From Janibacter anophelis NBRC 107843 (GTDB lineage: Bacteria > Actinomycetota > Actinomycetes > Actinomycetales > Dermatophilaceae): DNA of 59,463 nt. Under the pieces are notes generated by a model. It was not told where the DNA came from and made no database searches. It saw only the letters and a list, made by a program, of their open reading frames with translations. Shown here piece after piece: positions 23,867 to 32,500 of this stretch (the stretch's first letter is position 1; each line of letters opens with the position of its first letter). The stretch lies in the NCBI RefSeq assembly GCF_001570945.1, contig NZ_BCSQ01000015.1, positions 1-59,463 of the forward strand, read 5' to 3'. The translations under genes and the position numbers were made by a program.

Positions 23867-24568
23867 TCAGCTCTCCGGCACCGTCGCGACCTGACCCGCC
23901 CGCTCGAGACTCTCCGCGACGAAGCCGCTCGCCTTGAGCTCGGCGACGATCTCGTCGAGCCCGGCCACGAGCCGCTCGGGCCGCTCCCGCGGGACGGCGA
24001 CGGCCTGACGGATCGCCTGGAAGGCCGGCTCGAGCACCGTCAGCCCGTGCTCCTGCGCATAGGCCGTGATCGGCTGGCGCACGCCGGAGAGGATGTCGGC
24101 TCCCCCTGCGTAGGCCTGCTCGACCTCGTCACCCCGCACGATCGTCGCGTGCTCGATGGTGCGGGTCAGGTAGAGGTCGTAGGCGGATCCGCGGCGGGTG
24201 GCGATGGTCCTCCCCGGCCGGTCGACGTCGGCCACCGTGAGCGAGGCGTCACGGGTGGCGAAGACGCCCTCGATCTGGACATACGGGGTCGTGAAGCGCA
24301 CGCCCTCCTCCCGCGCCGGCTCGATCGCGAGGAAGCCGAGGTCCGCGCTCCCATCGACCAGGGCCGCGTAGGCGTCGCGGGCCGCGGTCACGGGCAGCAG
24401 CTCGACGTCGACCCCGAGACGGGCCGCGACCTCCCGAGTGATGTCGACCGTCACGCCGGTGGGCTCCTGCGGCGTCCCCTGCACGAGGACGGGGTTGCCG
24501 AGGTTGATGACGGCGCGAAGGGGGCCGGCCGGGCAGAGGTCGGCGCGGAGTTCGTCGAGTGAGGTCAT
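23867..24568 (-). CDS. Solute-binding-protein-like (SBP_bac_3) protein without signal peptide
   Basis: A 233-residue protein with the type II periplasmic amino-acid-binding fold: 'GVTVDITREVAARLGVDVE', 'GSADLGFLAIEPAREEGVRFTT' (split here as two adjoining motifs) and 'RGSAYDLYLTRTI'. It starts 'MTSLDELRADLCPAGPLRAV' with no signal peptide, lipobox or membrane helix, and no ABC permease or ATPase is adjacent. It may be a cytoplasmic ligand-binding protein, or an exported protein whose start lies elsewhere, though no such upstream extension is visible. Confidence 0.7.
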   Translation of the reverse strand: MTSLDELRADLCPAGPLRAVINLGNPVLVQGTPQEPTGVTVDITREVAARLGVDVELLPVTAARDAYAALVDGSADLGFLAIEPAREEGVRFTTPYVQIEGVFATRDASLTVADVDRPGRTIATRRGSAYDLYLTRTIEHATIVRGDEVEQAYAGGADILSGVRQPITAYAQEHGLTVLEPAFQAIRQAVAVPRERPERLVAGLDEIVAELKASGFVAESLERAGQVATVPES

Positions 24569-24598
24569 GGGACGAGTCTCTTCTTCGCTACGACTGCG

Positions 24599-25174
24599 TC
24601 AAGACAGGGCGGCCAGCAGTTCGTCCGAGACAGGTCGGTCGGCGAACAGCAGTCGGATGAGGGCAGGGTCCTTCCTGTCAGGACCCCTGTGCCAGCACGC
24701 CAGGCCGAGCTTGGCCGCGGTCCGCGCTGACGCCCGGTTGTCCTCGATGATTCGAGCGACGACAGGCGCCTCGGGGTGGACCCGGACTGCGGCGGCCAGG
24801 GCGGGACGGGTCGCCTCGGTGGCCAACCCTGCGCCCCACACCCGATGCGACAGCCCGTACCCGACGTTCCACCAGCCGGCCGGCCTGAGCCAGCACCCGG
24901 CATTGCCCAACACCGTGTCATCGCCGTGCGCCCTCACGATCCAGGGCGCGAGCCCGTCCGTGCGCCAAGACGCGATCCACCCCGACAACATGGCCCGCGT
25001 CGTGCTCTCGGCGTAGGCGCCGGCCGGGTCGTGCGGCCATGTCGCGGAGTCCGCGTAGATCGCGTGCAGGCCAGGCAGGTCATCCAAGGTCGGCACGTCC
25101 AGCCGCAGGCGCTCAGTCGTCAGATGCCGCAGATCGCCACCCCACGTGCCCAACCGTCCATCCGGGCTCATCAT
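24599..25174 (-). CDS. GNAT-family N-acetyltransferase, first of two paralogs
   Basis: A 191-residue RimJ/RimL-type GNAT. Hallmarks are 'LTTERLRLDVPTLDDL' at the start, 'NVGYGLSHRVWGAGLATEA' for acetyl-CoA binding, and 'IIEDNRASARTAAKLGL'. The ATG at 25174 overlaps the VapC stop (ATGATGA), so it is translated as the third gene of the toxin-antitoxin operon. The substrate is unknown. The gene at 25834-26400 is a close paralog on the other side of the toxin-antitoxin pair. Confidence 0.85.
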   Translation of the reverse strand: MMSPDGRLGTWGGDLRHLTTERLRLDVPTLDDLPGLHAIYADSATWPHDPAGAYAESTTRAMLSGWIASWRTDGLAPWIVRAHGDDTVLGNAGCWLRPAGWWNVGYGLSHRVWGAGLATEATRPALAAAVRVHPEAPVVARIIEDNRASARTAAKLGLACWHRGPDRKDPALIRLLFADRPVSDELLAALS

Positions 25175-25560
25175 CGGGGGGCGATGACCGTCAGACCGAG
25201 CGCCTGCGACGCCTCCGCCATCCGTCGGTCGTACGTGACCACCGCGTCGACGCCGATGCGCACCGCAGCCGCGAGGTGAAGGGCGTCGAGCGACCTCAGG
25301 TGACGCCCCGCGATGAGTCCGGCCTCCCGGAAGAGTGACGCCGGCACGTCGTGGAGGTCGACCCCTGTCAGGAGTCGGGAGACACGCTCCTGCCCGAGCG
25401 CATCGTGTCGCTGGGCTGCTCTGCGCAACTCGGTCTCCAGGAGCAGGCAGGCCACGAGTTCCACCTCTCGGCCATCCAGCTCCTCGACCAACGAGCGCGT
25501 CTCGGCTTCCTCGACAAGGAGTTTGAGCGCTGCCGACGTGTCGAGGTACCAGCGCCTCAC
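25171..25560 (-). CDS. vapC: VapC-family PIN-domain toxin, second copy
   Basis: A 129-residue PIN ribonuclease: 'RRWYLDTSAALKLLVEE' with the first Asp, 'LLLETELRRAAQRH' with the Glu, 'RSLDALHLAAAVR' with the Asp, and 'AVVTYDRRM'. It overlaps the antitoxin by 4 nt upstream and the GNAT gene by 4 nt downstream. It is similar throughout to the toxin at 370-768. Confidence 0.85.
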   Translation of the reverse strand: MRRWYLDTSAALKLLVEEAETRSLVEELDGREVELVACLLLETELRRAAQRHDALGQERVSRLLTGVDLHDVPASLFREAGLIAGRHLRSLDALHLAAAVRIGVDAVVTYDRRMAEASQALGLTVIAPR

Positions 25561-25805
25561 CGATCACCCCTCAAGTCGTCGAGGAGGTCGCTCGTCGACT
25601 CGGGGAGCCGCACGCGCTCGAGGTCGGCCCACGCGAAGGGTCGCGAGGCGGGCTTGACGATCCGCAGGTCCGGCTCGTCCACGAAGGGGGTCAACCGGGC
25701 GACCGGGACACCGCGGCGGGTCACCGTGTACGTCTCACCCTGCTCCACCCCACGCATGATCTCCGCATTGTCGTTGCGCAACTCGCGCTGGCTGATCGTG
25801 GTCAT
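25557..25805 (-). CDS. Phd/YefM-type antitoxin, second copy
   Basis: An 82-residue antitoxin beginning 'MTTISQRELRNDNAEIMR' and ending 'LLDDLRGDR', both shared with the antitoxin at 765-1025. A TACGCT box lies 6 nt upstream of the ATG (leaderless design). CGTAGC occurs twice in the promoter (25814-25819 and 25824-25829), matching the paired TGTAGC sites of the first system, so cross-regulation is possible. Confidence 0.85.
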   Translation of the reverse strand: MTTISQRELRNDNAEIMRGVEQGETYTVTRRGVPVARLTPFVDEPDLRIVKPASRPFAWADLERVRLPESTSDLLDDLRGDR

Positions 25806-25833
25806 GGACCGAGCGTAGCGCTTCGTAGCACAT

Positions 25834-26400
25834 CTACGCGAGGGTCGCCGCGCGCTCCTCGTGTGTGAGCGGCCGGTCCGCGCAGACGAGCCGGACCGCC
25901 GCCGGGTCGGGGTTGCCCGCGTCGGGCCCGCGGTGCTGGAGCATCAGGCCGAGCTTGTCCGCGACCCGACGTGACGCGTGGTTGTGCTCGAGCAGGAGGG
26001 CGACGACCGGCACGTCACGCACCCGGACCGCGGCCGCGAGCGCCGGCCGGGAGGCCTCCGTCGCCAGCCCCCGCCCGTGGGTCTCAGGGGCGAAGCGGTA
26101 GCCGAGGTTCCACCAGCCGTCCCGCGGCGAGCACCCGGCATGGCCGAGGACGACGTCGTCGTCGAGGGCGCGGACGATCCACGGCCCGAGGCCGATGTCG
26201 CCCCAAGCGGCCATCCAGACCTCGAGCATCGACCTCGTCCGCGCGGGCTCGGTGTGCCGCAGGGTCGGGAAGTGCGTCCACACCCGCGGGTCCGAGTAGA
26301 TCGCGTGCATCTCGTCGAGGTCGTCGGCCGTCGGGATGTCGAGCCGCAGTCGCTGGGTCGTCAGGTGCCTCAGGTCGTCCACCCCTGCAGCCCATCGCAT
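25834..26400 (-). CDS. GNAT-family N-acetyltransferase, second paralog
   Basis: A 188-residue GNAT close to the one at 24599-25174: both open with 'DLRHLTT' and 'RLRLD', share 'HAIY' and 'PWIVRA', and have the same acetyl-CoA loop ('LATEASRPALAAAVRV' here). The start is 3 nt after the stop of the UvrA-like gene, so it is probably in that operon. Which molecule it acetylates is unknown. Confidence 0.85.
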   Translation of the reverse strand: MRWAAGVDDLRHLTTQRLRLDIPTADDLDEMHAIYSDPRVWTHFPTLRHTEPARTRSMLEVWMAAWGDIGLGPWIVRALDDDVVLGHAGCSPRDGWWNLGYRFAPETHGRGLATEASRPALAAAVRVRDVPVVALLLEHNHASRRVADKLGLMLQHRGPDAGNPDPAAVRLVCADRPLTHEERAATLA

Positions 26401-26403
26401 CCG

Positions 26404-28659
26404 TCAGGCAGCCCACCGCGCCGCGAGGTGCCGTCCGGTGTGCGTGTCGCTCTCGACCAGCTCGGCCACGGACCCGGTGAACTGGACGAGGCCGCCGTCG
26501 TGACCCCCTTCGGGCCCGAGGTCGATGACGTGGTCGGCCGCGGCGATGACGTCGAGGTCGTGCTCGATGACGACGACCGTGCGCCCGTCGTCGACCATCT
26601 CCTGCAGCAGCCCCAGCAGCCGGCCGGTGTCCTTGGCGTGCAGGCCGGTGGTCGGTTCGTCGAGGACGATGATCTCGGCGTCGCCGACGAGCTCGCGGGC
26701 CAGCCGCAGGCGCTGCCTCTCGCCGCCTGAGAGGGTCGTGAGGTCCTGGCCGAGGGTGAGGTAGCCCAGGCCGACCTGGTCGGCGCGCTCGAGGACGGCG
26801 CGGATCTTCTTCTGCGAGAAGGCCTCTCGCGCCTCCTCGATCGTCATCTCGAAGACGTCGGCGATGGACCGACCGTCCACCGTGTACTTGAGGACGGCGG
26901 GGCGGAAGCGCCGCCCTTCGCACGTCTCGCAGGGCGTCGTCACGGGATCGGTGAAGCCGAGGTCGACGTAGGTCTGCCCCGTCCCCTCGCACGCCCGGCA
27001 CCCGCCGTCGCTGTTGGGCGAGAACGACGCCGCCGGCTGCCCGGTCGCCTTGGCGAAGACCCGCCGGATCTCGTCGAGCAGGCCCGTCCACGAGACCGGG
27101 GTCGAGCGCCGCGAGGCGTGGATCGGCGACTGGTCGACAAAGACCGCGTCCGGGGCGACCTGCGGCAGGTGCCCGTGGATCAGGCTCGACTTGCCCGACC
27201 CCGCGACGCCCGTGACGGCGGTGAGCACGCCGAGCGGGATGTCGACGGTCACGTCCCGCAGGTTGTGGGTGGAGGCGGCTTCGATCCGCAGGTGGCCGGT
27301 GGGGGTGCGCCTGCCCTCCGGGGGACGAAGGGGGTCGCGCAGCGCCCGGCCCGTCGGCGAGTCCGCGTCGAGCAGCTGCTCGAACGTCCCCTGGAAGACG
27401 ACGTCACCCCCGTGGATCCCGGCCCCGGGACCGATCTCGACGACCTCGTCGGCGATCGCCATGATCGCCGGGTCGTGCTCGACGACGAGCACGGTGTTGC
27501 CCTGGTCGCGCAGCGTCTGCAGCATCCGCCCGAGGCGGGCGACGTCGCGGGCGTGCAGCCCGGTCGTCGGCTCGTCGAAGACGTAGAGCATGTCGTTGAG
27601 CGTGCTGCCGAGGTGGCGCACCATCTTCACCCGCTGTGCCTCCCCGCCGGAGAGGCTCGCGGTCTCGCGGCCGAGGTGCAGGTAGCCCAGGCCGAGGTCG
27701 ACGAGCCGGTCGAGGCGGGTGGTGATGTCACCGACGAGGGGTGCGAGGGGTCCGAGGTCCCAGCCGCCCATGAGCTCGGAGAGGTCCCCGACCTGCATGA
27801 GGTGCGCCTCGGGGAGGGTGAGGCCCTCCACGGTGGCGGTGCGGGCAGCCTCGGACAGGCGCGAGCCGCCGCACTGGGTGCACGGACCGCTGGTGACGAG
27901 CCGCTCGTGGGCCGCCTTGGCCTCGCCCTTGAGCGTCGCCGGGTCCTTGGGCAGGTGGATCCGGCGGAAGCGCACCGCCGCGCCCTCGTAGTCGCCGGGC
28001 AGCGCGTGCGGTCCGGTGGCGTCGACCTCGCCGGCCTCGGCGTGCAGCAGCCGGTGCACCTCACGGTCGGAGTACTGCTCGACCGGGACGTCGACGTCGA
28101 AGAGCCCGCTGTCGGCGTAGCGCCGCCAGGTGAGCTTGCCGGGCTGGAAGTCGGGGTGGCGGAAGGGCCCCTCGCGCAGCGAGCGGCTCGGGTCGACGAA
28201 CTCGTCGAGGTCGAGGATCCGCTCCACGCCGAGCCCGCGGCAGCCGGGGCACATGCCAGCCGGGTCGTTGGCGGAGAAGGCATTGGAGTAGCCGACGAGG
28301 GGGGTCGATGCCCGCGACCAGAGCATGCGCAGCCAGTCACCGATGTCGGTGATCGTCGCCAACGTGGAGCGCGGTCCGCCGCGCAGCCGGCGCTGGTCGA
28401 TGACGACGACGGCCGACAGGTGGGCGATGCGGTCGGCGTCGGGCCGGCCGTACGAGGGCAGGTAGGTCTGGGCGAAGGCGCTGAAGGTCGAGTTGACCTG
28501 GCGCTGGGCCTCCGCGGCGATCGTGTCGAAGACGAGCGAGGACTTGCCCGACCCGGAGACGCCCGCGACGACGATGAGCGAACGCTTGGCCAGGTCGAGG
28601 TCGATGTCGCGCAGGTTGTGCTGGCGCACTCCGCGCAGCTGGATGGTGTCGAGACTCAA
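26404..28659 (-). CDS. Short UvrA-like ABC ATPase (drug-resistance/UvrA2 type)
   Basis: A 751-residue UvrA paralog, about 200 residues shorter than true UvrA. Two ATPase units are visible: Walker A 'GVSGSGKSSLVFDTI' and 'GVAGSGKSSLIHGHL', signatures 'SLSGGEAQRVKM' and 'TLSGGERQRLRL', and zinc-binding CxxC pairs including 'CRACEGTG'. Short forms of this kind lack the UvrB-binding insertion and are linked to resistance to DNA-binding drugs (DrrC-like). TTG 28659 is the start, with GGAGG 7 nt upstream. It is divergent from a TetR gene. Confidence 0.85.
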   Translation of the reverse strand: MSLDTIQLRGVRQHNLRDIDLDLAKRSLIVVAGVSGSGKSSLVFDTIAAEAQRQVNSTFSAFAQTYLPSYGRPDADRIAHLSAVVVIDQRRLRGGPRSTLATITDIGDWLRMLWSRASTPLVGYSNAFSANDPAGMCPGCRGLGVERILDLDEFVDPSRSLREGPFRHPDFQPGKLTWRRYADSGLFDVDVPVEQYSDREVHRLLHAEAGEVDATGPHALPGDYEGAAVRFRRIHLPKDPATLKGEAKAAHERLVTSGPCTQCGGSRLSEAARTATVEGLTLPEAHLMQVGDLSELMGGWDLGPLAPLVGDITTRLDRLVDLGLGYLHLGRETASLSGGEAQRVKMVRHLGSTLNDMLYVFDEPTTGLHARDVARLGRMLQTLRDQGNTVLVVEHDPAIMAIADEVVEIGPGAGIHGGDVVFQGTFEQLLDADSPTGRALRDPLRPPEGRRTPTGHLRIEAASTHNLRDVTVDIPLGVLTAVTGVAGSGKSSLIHGHLPQVAPDAVFVDQSPIHASRRSTPVSWTGLLDEIRRVFAKATGQPAASFSPNSDGGCRACEGTGQTYVDLGFTDPVTTPCETCEGRRFRPAVLKYTVDGRSIADVFEMTIEEAREAFSQKKIRAVLERADQVGLGYLTLGQDLTTLSGGERQRLRLARELVGDAEIIVLDEPTTGLHAKDTGRLLGLLQEMVDDGRTVVVIEHDLDVIAAADHVIDLGPEGGHDGGLVQFTGSVAELVESDTHTGRHLAARWAA

Positions 28660-28678
28660 TACGTGCCCTCCGTCGTGC

Positions 28679-28700
28679 CTGCAGTACGGTGTACGGTAGC
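28679..28700. promoter_or_regulatory. TetR operator between UvrA-like and TetR genes
   Basis: CTGCAGTACGGTGTACGGTAGC contains GTAC-GGT-GTAC (28684-28694), a palindromic TetR-type site, in the 90-bp gap between the two divergent starts. One bound repressor could silence both genes. Confidence 0.6.
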
Positions 28701-28749
28701 AGTCAGCGCTCGAGGGCGCGCGGGTATTCCCGAGTGGCAGGAGGTCGTC

Positions 28750-29466
28750 GTGGAGCGGACCGGTGAGGGCGATCCCGCGCAGGTCGTGCCGCTGCTGTGG
28801 CGGCAGGGGACCGTGGTCGGGCGCACCGGCCTGACGGTCGACGCGGTCGTGACCGCGGGCTGCGAGCTGGCGGACGAAGGGGGCTTCGCCGCGGTCTCGA
28901 TGCGCAAGGTCGCCGAGCGCCTGGGTCGAGGCGCGATGACGCTGTACGTCCATGTGCCGAACCGGGCGGTCCTCGTCGACCTCATGGTGGACGCGGCCTT
29001 CGGCGAGGTCTCGTACGACGCATCCGGCGACGACTGGCGGGCCGGGGTGCGCACGATCGTCGAGACCAACCGGGCGCTGCTCACCCGACACCCGTGGCTG
29101 CTCGACGTCGACACGTCGCGGCCGCCGCTCGGGCCCGGCACGATCGCCAAGTACGACGCCGAGCTCGCCCTCTTGGCCGCCACCGGGCTCCCCGACGTCG
29201 AGGTCGACCAGGCGCTCACCGTGCTGCTCGACCTCGTCCGCTCGGGCGTGCGGCGGGTGCTCGCCGCCGACGCGCAGGCGGAGGGAGAGTGGTGGGCCGT
29301 CGCCGGGCCGCTGCTGGCGCAGCTGATGGACCCGGCGGACTTCCCCTTCGCCTCCCGGGTGGGCCAGGCGGCCGGCGAGGAGTACGGCGCGGCCAGCGCC
29401 CCGGACCGGGCCCTGGACTTCGCCGTCGAGACCCTCGTCGCGGGCCTCGAGACGCGCCTGCCCTGA
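28750..29466 (+). CDS. TetR-family regulator of the UvrA-like operon
   Basis: A 238-residue TetR with the HTH near residues 30-75 ('VSMRKVAERLGRGAMTLYVHV') and a TetR_C_1-like helical domain. It has an N-terminal extension of about 25 residues. GTG 28750 has AGGAGG 5 nt upstream. The open frame continues far upstream on this strand, but that part is antisense to the UvrA-like gene and is not coding. Divergent with that gene, it probably represses it until a DNA-targeting compound appears. Confidence 0.85.
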   Translation: MERTGEGDPAQVVPLLWRQGTVVGRTGLTVDAVVTAGCELADEGGFAAVSMRKVAERLGRGAMTLYVHVPNRAVLVDLMVDAAFGEVSYDASGDDWRAGVRTIVETNRALLTRHPWLLDVDTSRPPLGPGTIAKYDAELALLAATGLPDVEVDQALTVLLDLVRSGVRRVLAADAQAEGEWWAVAGPLLAQLMDPADFPFASRVGQAAGEEYGAASAPDRALDFAVETLVAGLETRLP

Positions 29467-29467
29467 T

Positions 29468-29508
29468 TCTTGACGTCGAGAGGTCGCATTTCCCCGGGGA
29501 AATGCGCG
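29468..29508. repeat. Linker plus 22-bp perfect palindrome (BIME-like element)
   Basis: CTTGACGTCGAGAGG is followed at once by a perfect 22-bp palindrome (29485-29506), CGCATTTCCCC and its complement. The linker is the same as at 17202 and 52040; the palindrome is the same as in recD. It follows the TetR stop and may end that transcript. Confidence 0.8.
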
Positions 29509-29570
29509 GTCCGGGGTCGTGGTCCACAGGTCGGCGGACGGTTGTCGGCCGGCGCGGATACGGTCTGACC

Positions 29571-32500
29571 GTGGCCCTTCACCTCCACCGCGCGCAGCGC
29601 ACCGACACCCTCGCCGACGGGCTCGGCGAGCTGCTGGCGAGCCCGCTGCCCGACCCCTTCGCGCAGGAGGTCGTCGTCGTGCCCGAGCAGGGCATCGAGC
29701 GGTGGTTGGCGCAGCGACTCTCGCACCGCCTCGGCACGGGCGAAGGGGGTCAGGACGGCGTGTGCGCGGGCGTCACCTTCCTGCGGCCGCGGTCGCTCGT
29801 CACCATGCTCACCGGGCGTGACGACGACGACCCGTGGCTGCCGCAGCACCTCGTCTGGCCACTCCTCGAGGTCATCGACGCCTCGCTCGGGCAGCCGTGG
29901 TGCCGCGCGCTCAGCCGCCACCTCGGGCACGGGACCGAGCCCGGCGACCTCTTCGACGTGCGCGCCGGACGGCGCTACTCCGTCGCGCTGCGACTGGCCC
30001 GGCTGATCCACCGCTACGGCCAGAGCCGGCCGACGATGCTCACCGACTGGCGCGAGGGCCGCGACACCGACGGCACCGGCGCGGCGATCGACGCCGACCT
30101 GGCCTGGCAGCCCGAGCTGTGGCGCCGGCTCGTCGCGCAGGTCGACGCTCCCCCGCCCGACGTGCGGCACGCAGAGACGGTCGCGCGGTTGCGCGAGTTG
30201 GGGGGCTCCGGGACGCCAGCGGACTCGGGCGACGGGCTGGACCTGCCGCCGCGGCTGTCCCTCTTCGGCCACACCCGGTTGGCCGTCACCGAGGTCGAAC
30301 TGCTCGACGCGCTCGCGGTCTCCCGCGACGTGCACCTGTGGCTGCCGCAGCCCTCGCCCGACCTGTGGGAGCGGCTCGCTCCCTTCGCGCAGGCAGGTGT
30401 GGTGGCGCGCGTGGAGGACCGCACGAGTGACCTCGTGCGCCACCCGCTGCTCGCCTCGCTCGGACGGGACTCGCGGGAGCTGACCCGGGTGCTGGCCTCC
30501 TCGGTGGTCGAGGAGCGAGGCCGTCCACGACCGAGCCTCGAGAAGCATGGGGCGTCGCACCTCGACCAGCGTGGGCCCACGAGCGTGCTCGAGTGGCTCC
30601 AGGCCGACATCCGCGACGACCACGTCCCCGACGAGGCCGAGCGGGTGGCCCGGCAGGTGCCGGCGGACGACCGGTCGATCCAGGTCCACGCCTGCCACGG
30701 ACCGGCCCGGCAGGTCGAGGTGCTGCGCGAGGTGCTCGTCGGGCTCCTCGAGGACGACCCGACGCTCGAGCCGCGGGACGTGCTCGTCATGTGTCCCGAC
30801 GTCGAGACCTATGCGCCCCTCATCGGAGCCGCCTTCGGCCTCGGCGACCACGGCACCGACGCCGAGGGCGTCGACACCCACCCCGCGCACCGGCTCCGCG
30901 TGCGGCTGGCCGACCGGTCGCTACGGGCGACCAACTCCCTGCTCGCCGTCGCCGACCGCGTCGTCGCGCTCGCCGGCGGTCGCCTGACCGCGAGCGAGGT
31001 CCTCGACCTCGCCGCGAGCGATCCCGTACGGCGCCGCTTCCGACTCGACGACGACGACCTCGCGACGATGACGCGATGGGTCGGCGAGTCCGGCATCCGG
31101 TGGGGCTACGACCAGGCGGGGCGGGCCCCCTTCGCCCTCGACGTGGAGCCGCAGGGCACCTGGCGCTTCGGCCTCGACCGGCTGCTGCTCGGTGTCGCCG
31201 TCTCCGCCGACGGGCCGCTGCAGGTCGGTGGCGTCATGCCCCTCGACGACGTCGGCAGTGGCTCGGTCGACCTCGTCGGTCGGGTCAGCGAGCTGCTCGC
31301 CCGCCTCGGCGACGGGCTCGACCGGCTCGAGGGCGCCGGCACCGCGACCGAGTGGATGGAGGGCCTGACCGAGACGGTCCTGTCCCTGACCGACGTGCCC
31401 ACCCGTGAGCGGTGGCAGGTCGGTGACCTCCAGCGGACCCTGACCGCCGCCGCCCGGCACGCGACCGACGCGGTGCCGCTGCGCCTGGCCGACGTCCGCG
31501 TCCTGCTCGCCGACCAGCTGGCCGGACGGCCGAGCCGGGCGAGCTTCCGCACCGGCGGCCTCACCGTCTGCACGATGACCCCGATGCGCTCCGTGCCGCA
31601 CCGCGTGGTCTGCCTGCTCGGCATGGACGACGACTCCTTCCCCCGGCAGCAGGTCGTCGACGGTGATGACGTGCTCGCCCGCCGGCCCCTCACCGGTGAG
31701 CGCGACGCCCGCAGCGAGGACCGGCAGCTGCTCCTCGACGCGGTGCTCGCCGCCCGCGAGCGCCTCGTCATCGCCTACACCGGCGCCGACGAGCACAGTG
31801 GCCAACCCTGCCCGCCCGCCGTCCCGCTCGGTGAGCTCGTCGACGCGGCCCGCGAGACGACCGCGGCCCCGGTGACGGTGGTCCAGCACCCACTGCAGCC
31901 CTTCGACGCCCGCAACCTCTCCGTCGGCGGTTCGGGCGGCGACCAGCCGTTCAGCTTCGACCGGTCGGCCCTGCTCGCCGCCCGGGCCAGCACCGGTCCG
32001 CGGACCGAGCCCGGCCGGCTGCTCACCGCACCGCTCCCCGGGCGGGCGGTCGACGACATCGCGCTGGCCGAGCTGATCGGCTTCTTCGACAACCCCGCTC
32101 GTGGGTTCCTGCGGCAGCGCCTGGGCGTGGGGGTCTCCCGGGAGACCGAAGAGGTCAGCGACCGGCTGCCCATCGATCTCGACGGCCTCGAGAAGTGGGC
32201 CGTCGGCGAGCGCGCCCTGCGCGCCCGGATCGCCGGGCACGACCCGCGCTCGATCTACCAGGCGGAGCTGCTGCGCGGCGAGCTGCCGCCTGCCGGTCTC
32301 GGCGAGGCGACGCTCGAGGAGATCGGTCGCTCCGTCGAGCAGCTCATGGGCCAGCTCGCCCAGGGGCCGCCGCAGGAGCCGCGCTCCGTCGACGTCGAGG
32401 TCGCCCTGCCCGGCGACCGGCGACTCACCGGCACCGTCGACGGTGTCCGCGGGCTGCACGTCGTCGATGCCAGCTACTCCCGGCTCGGGCCCAAGCACCG

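Noticed and set aside
27118-28749. Upstream part of the 782-codon plus-strand frame ending in the TetR gene
   Set aside because: It is antisense to the UvrA-like gene; TetR homology starts only after 28750, where an RBS and GTG are present.
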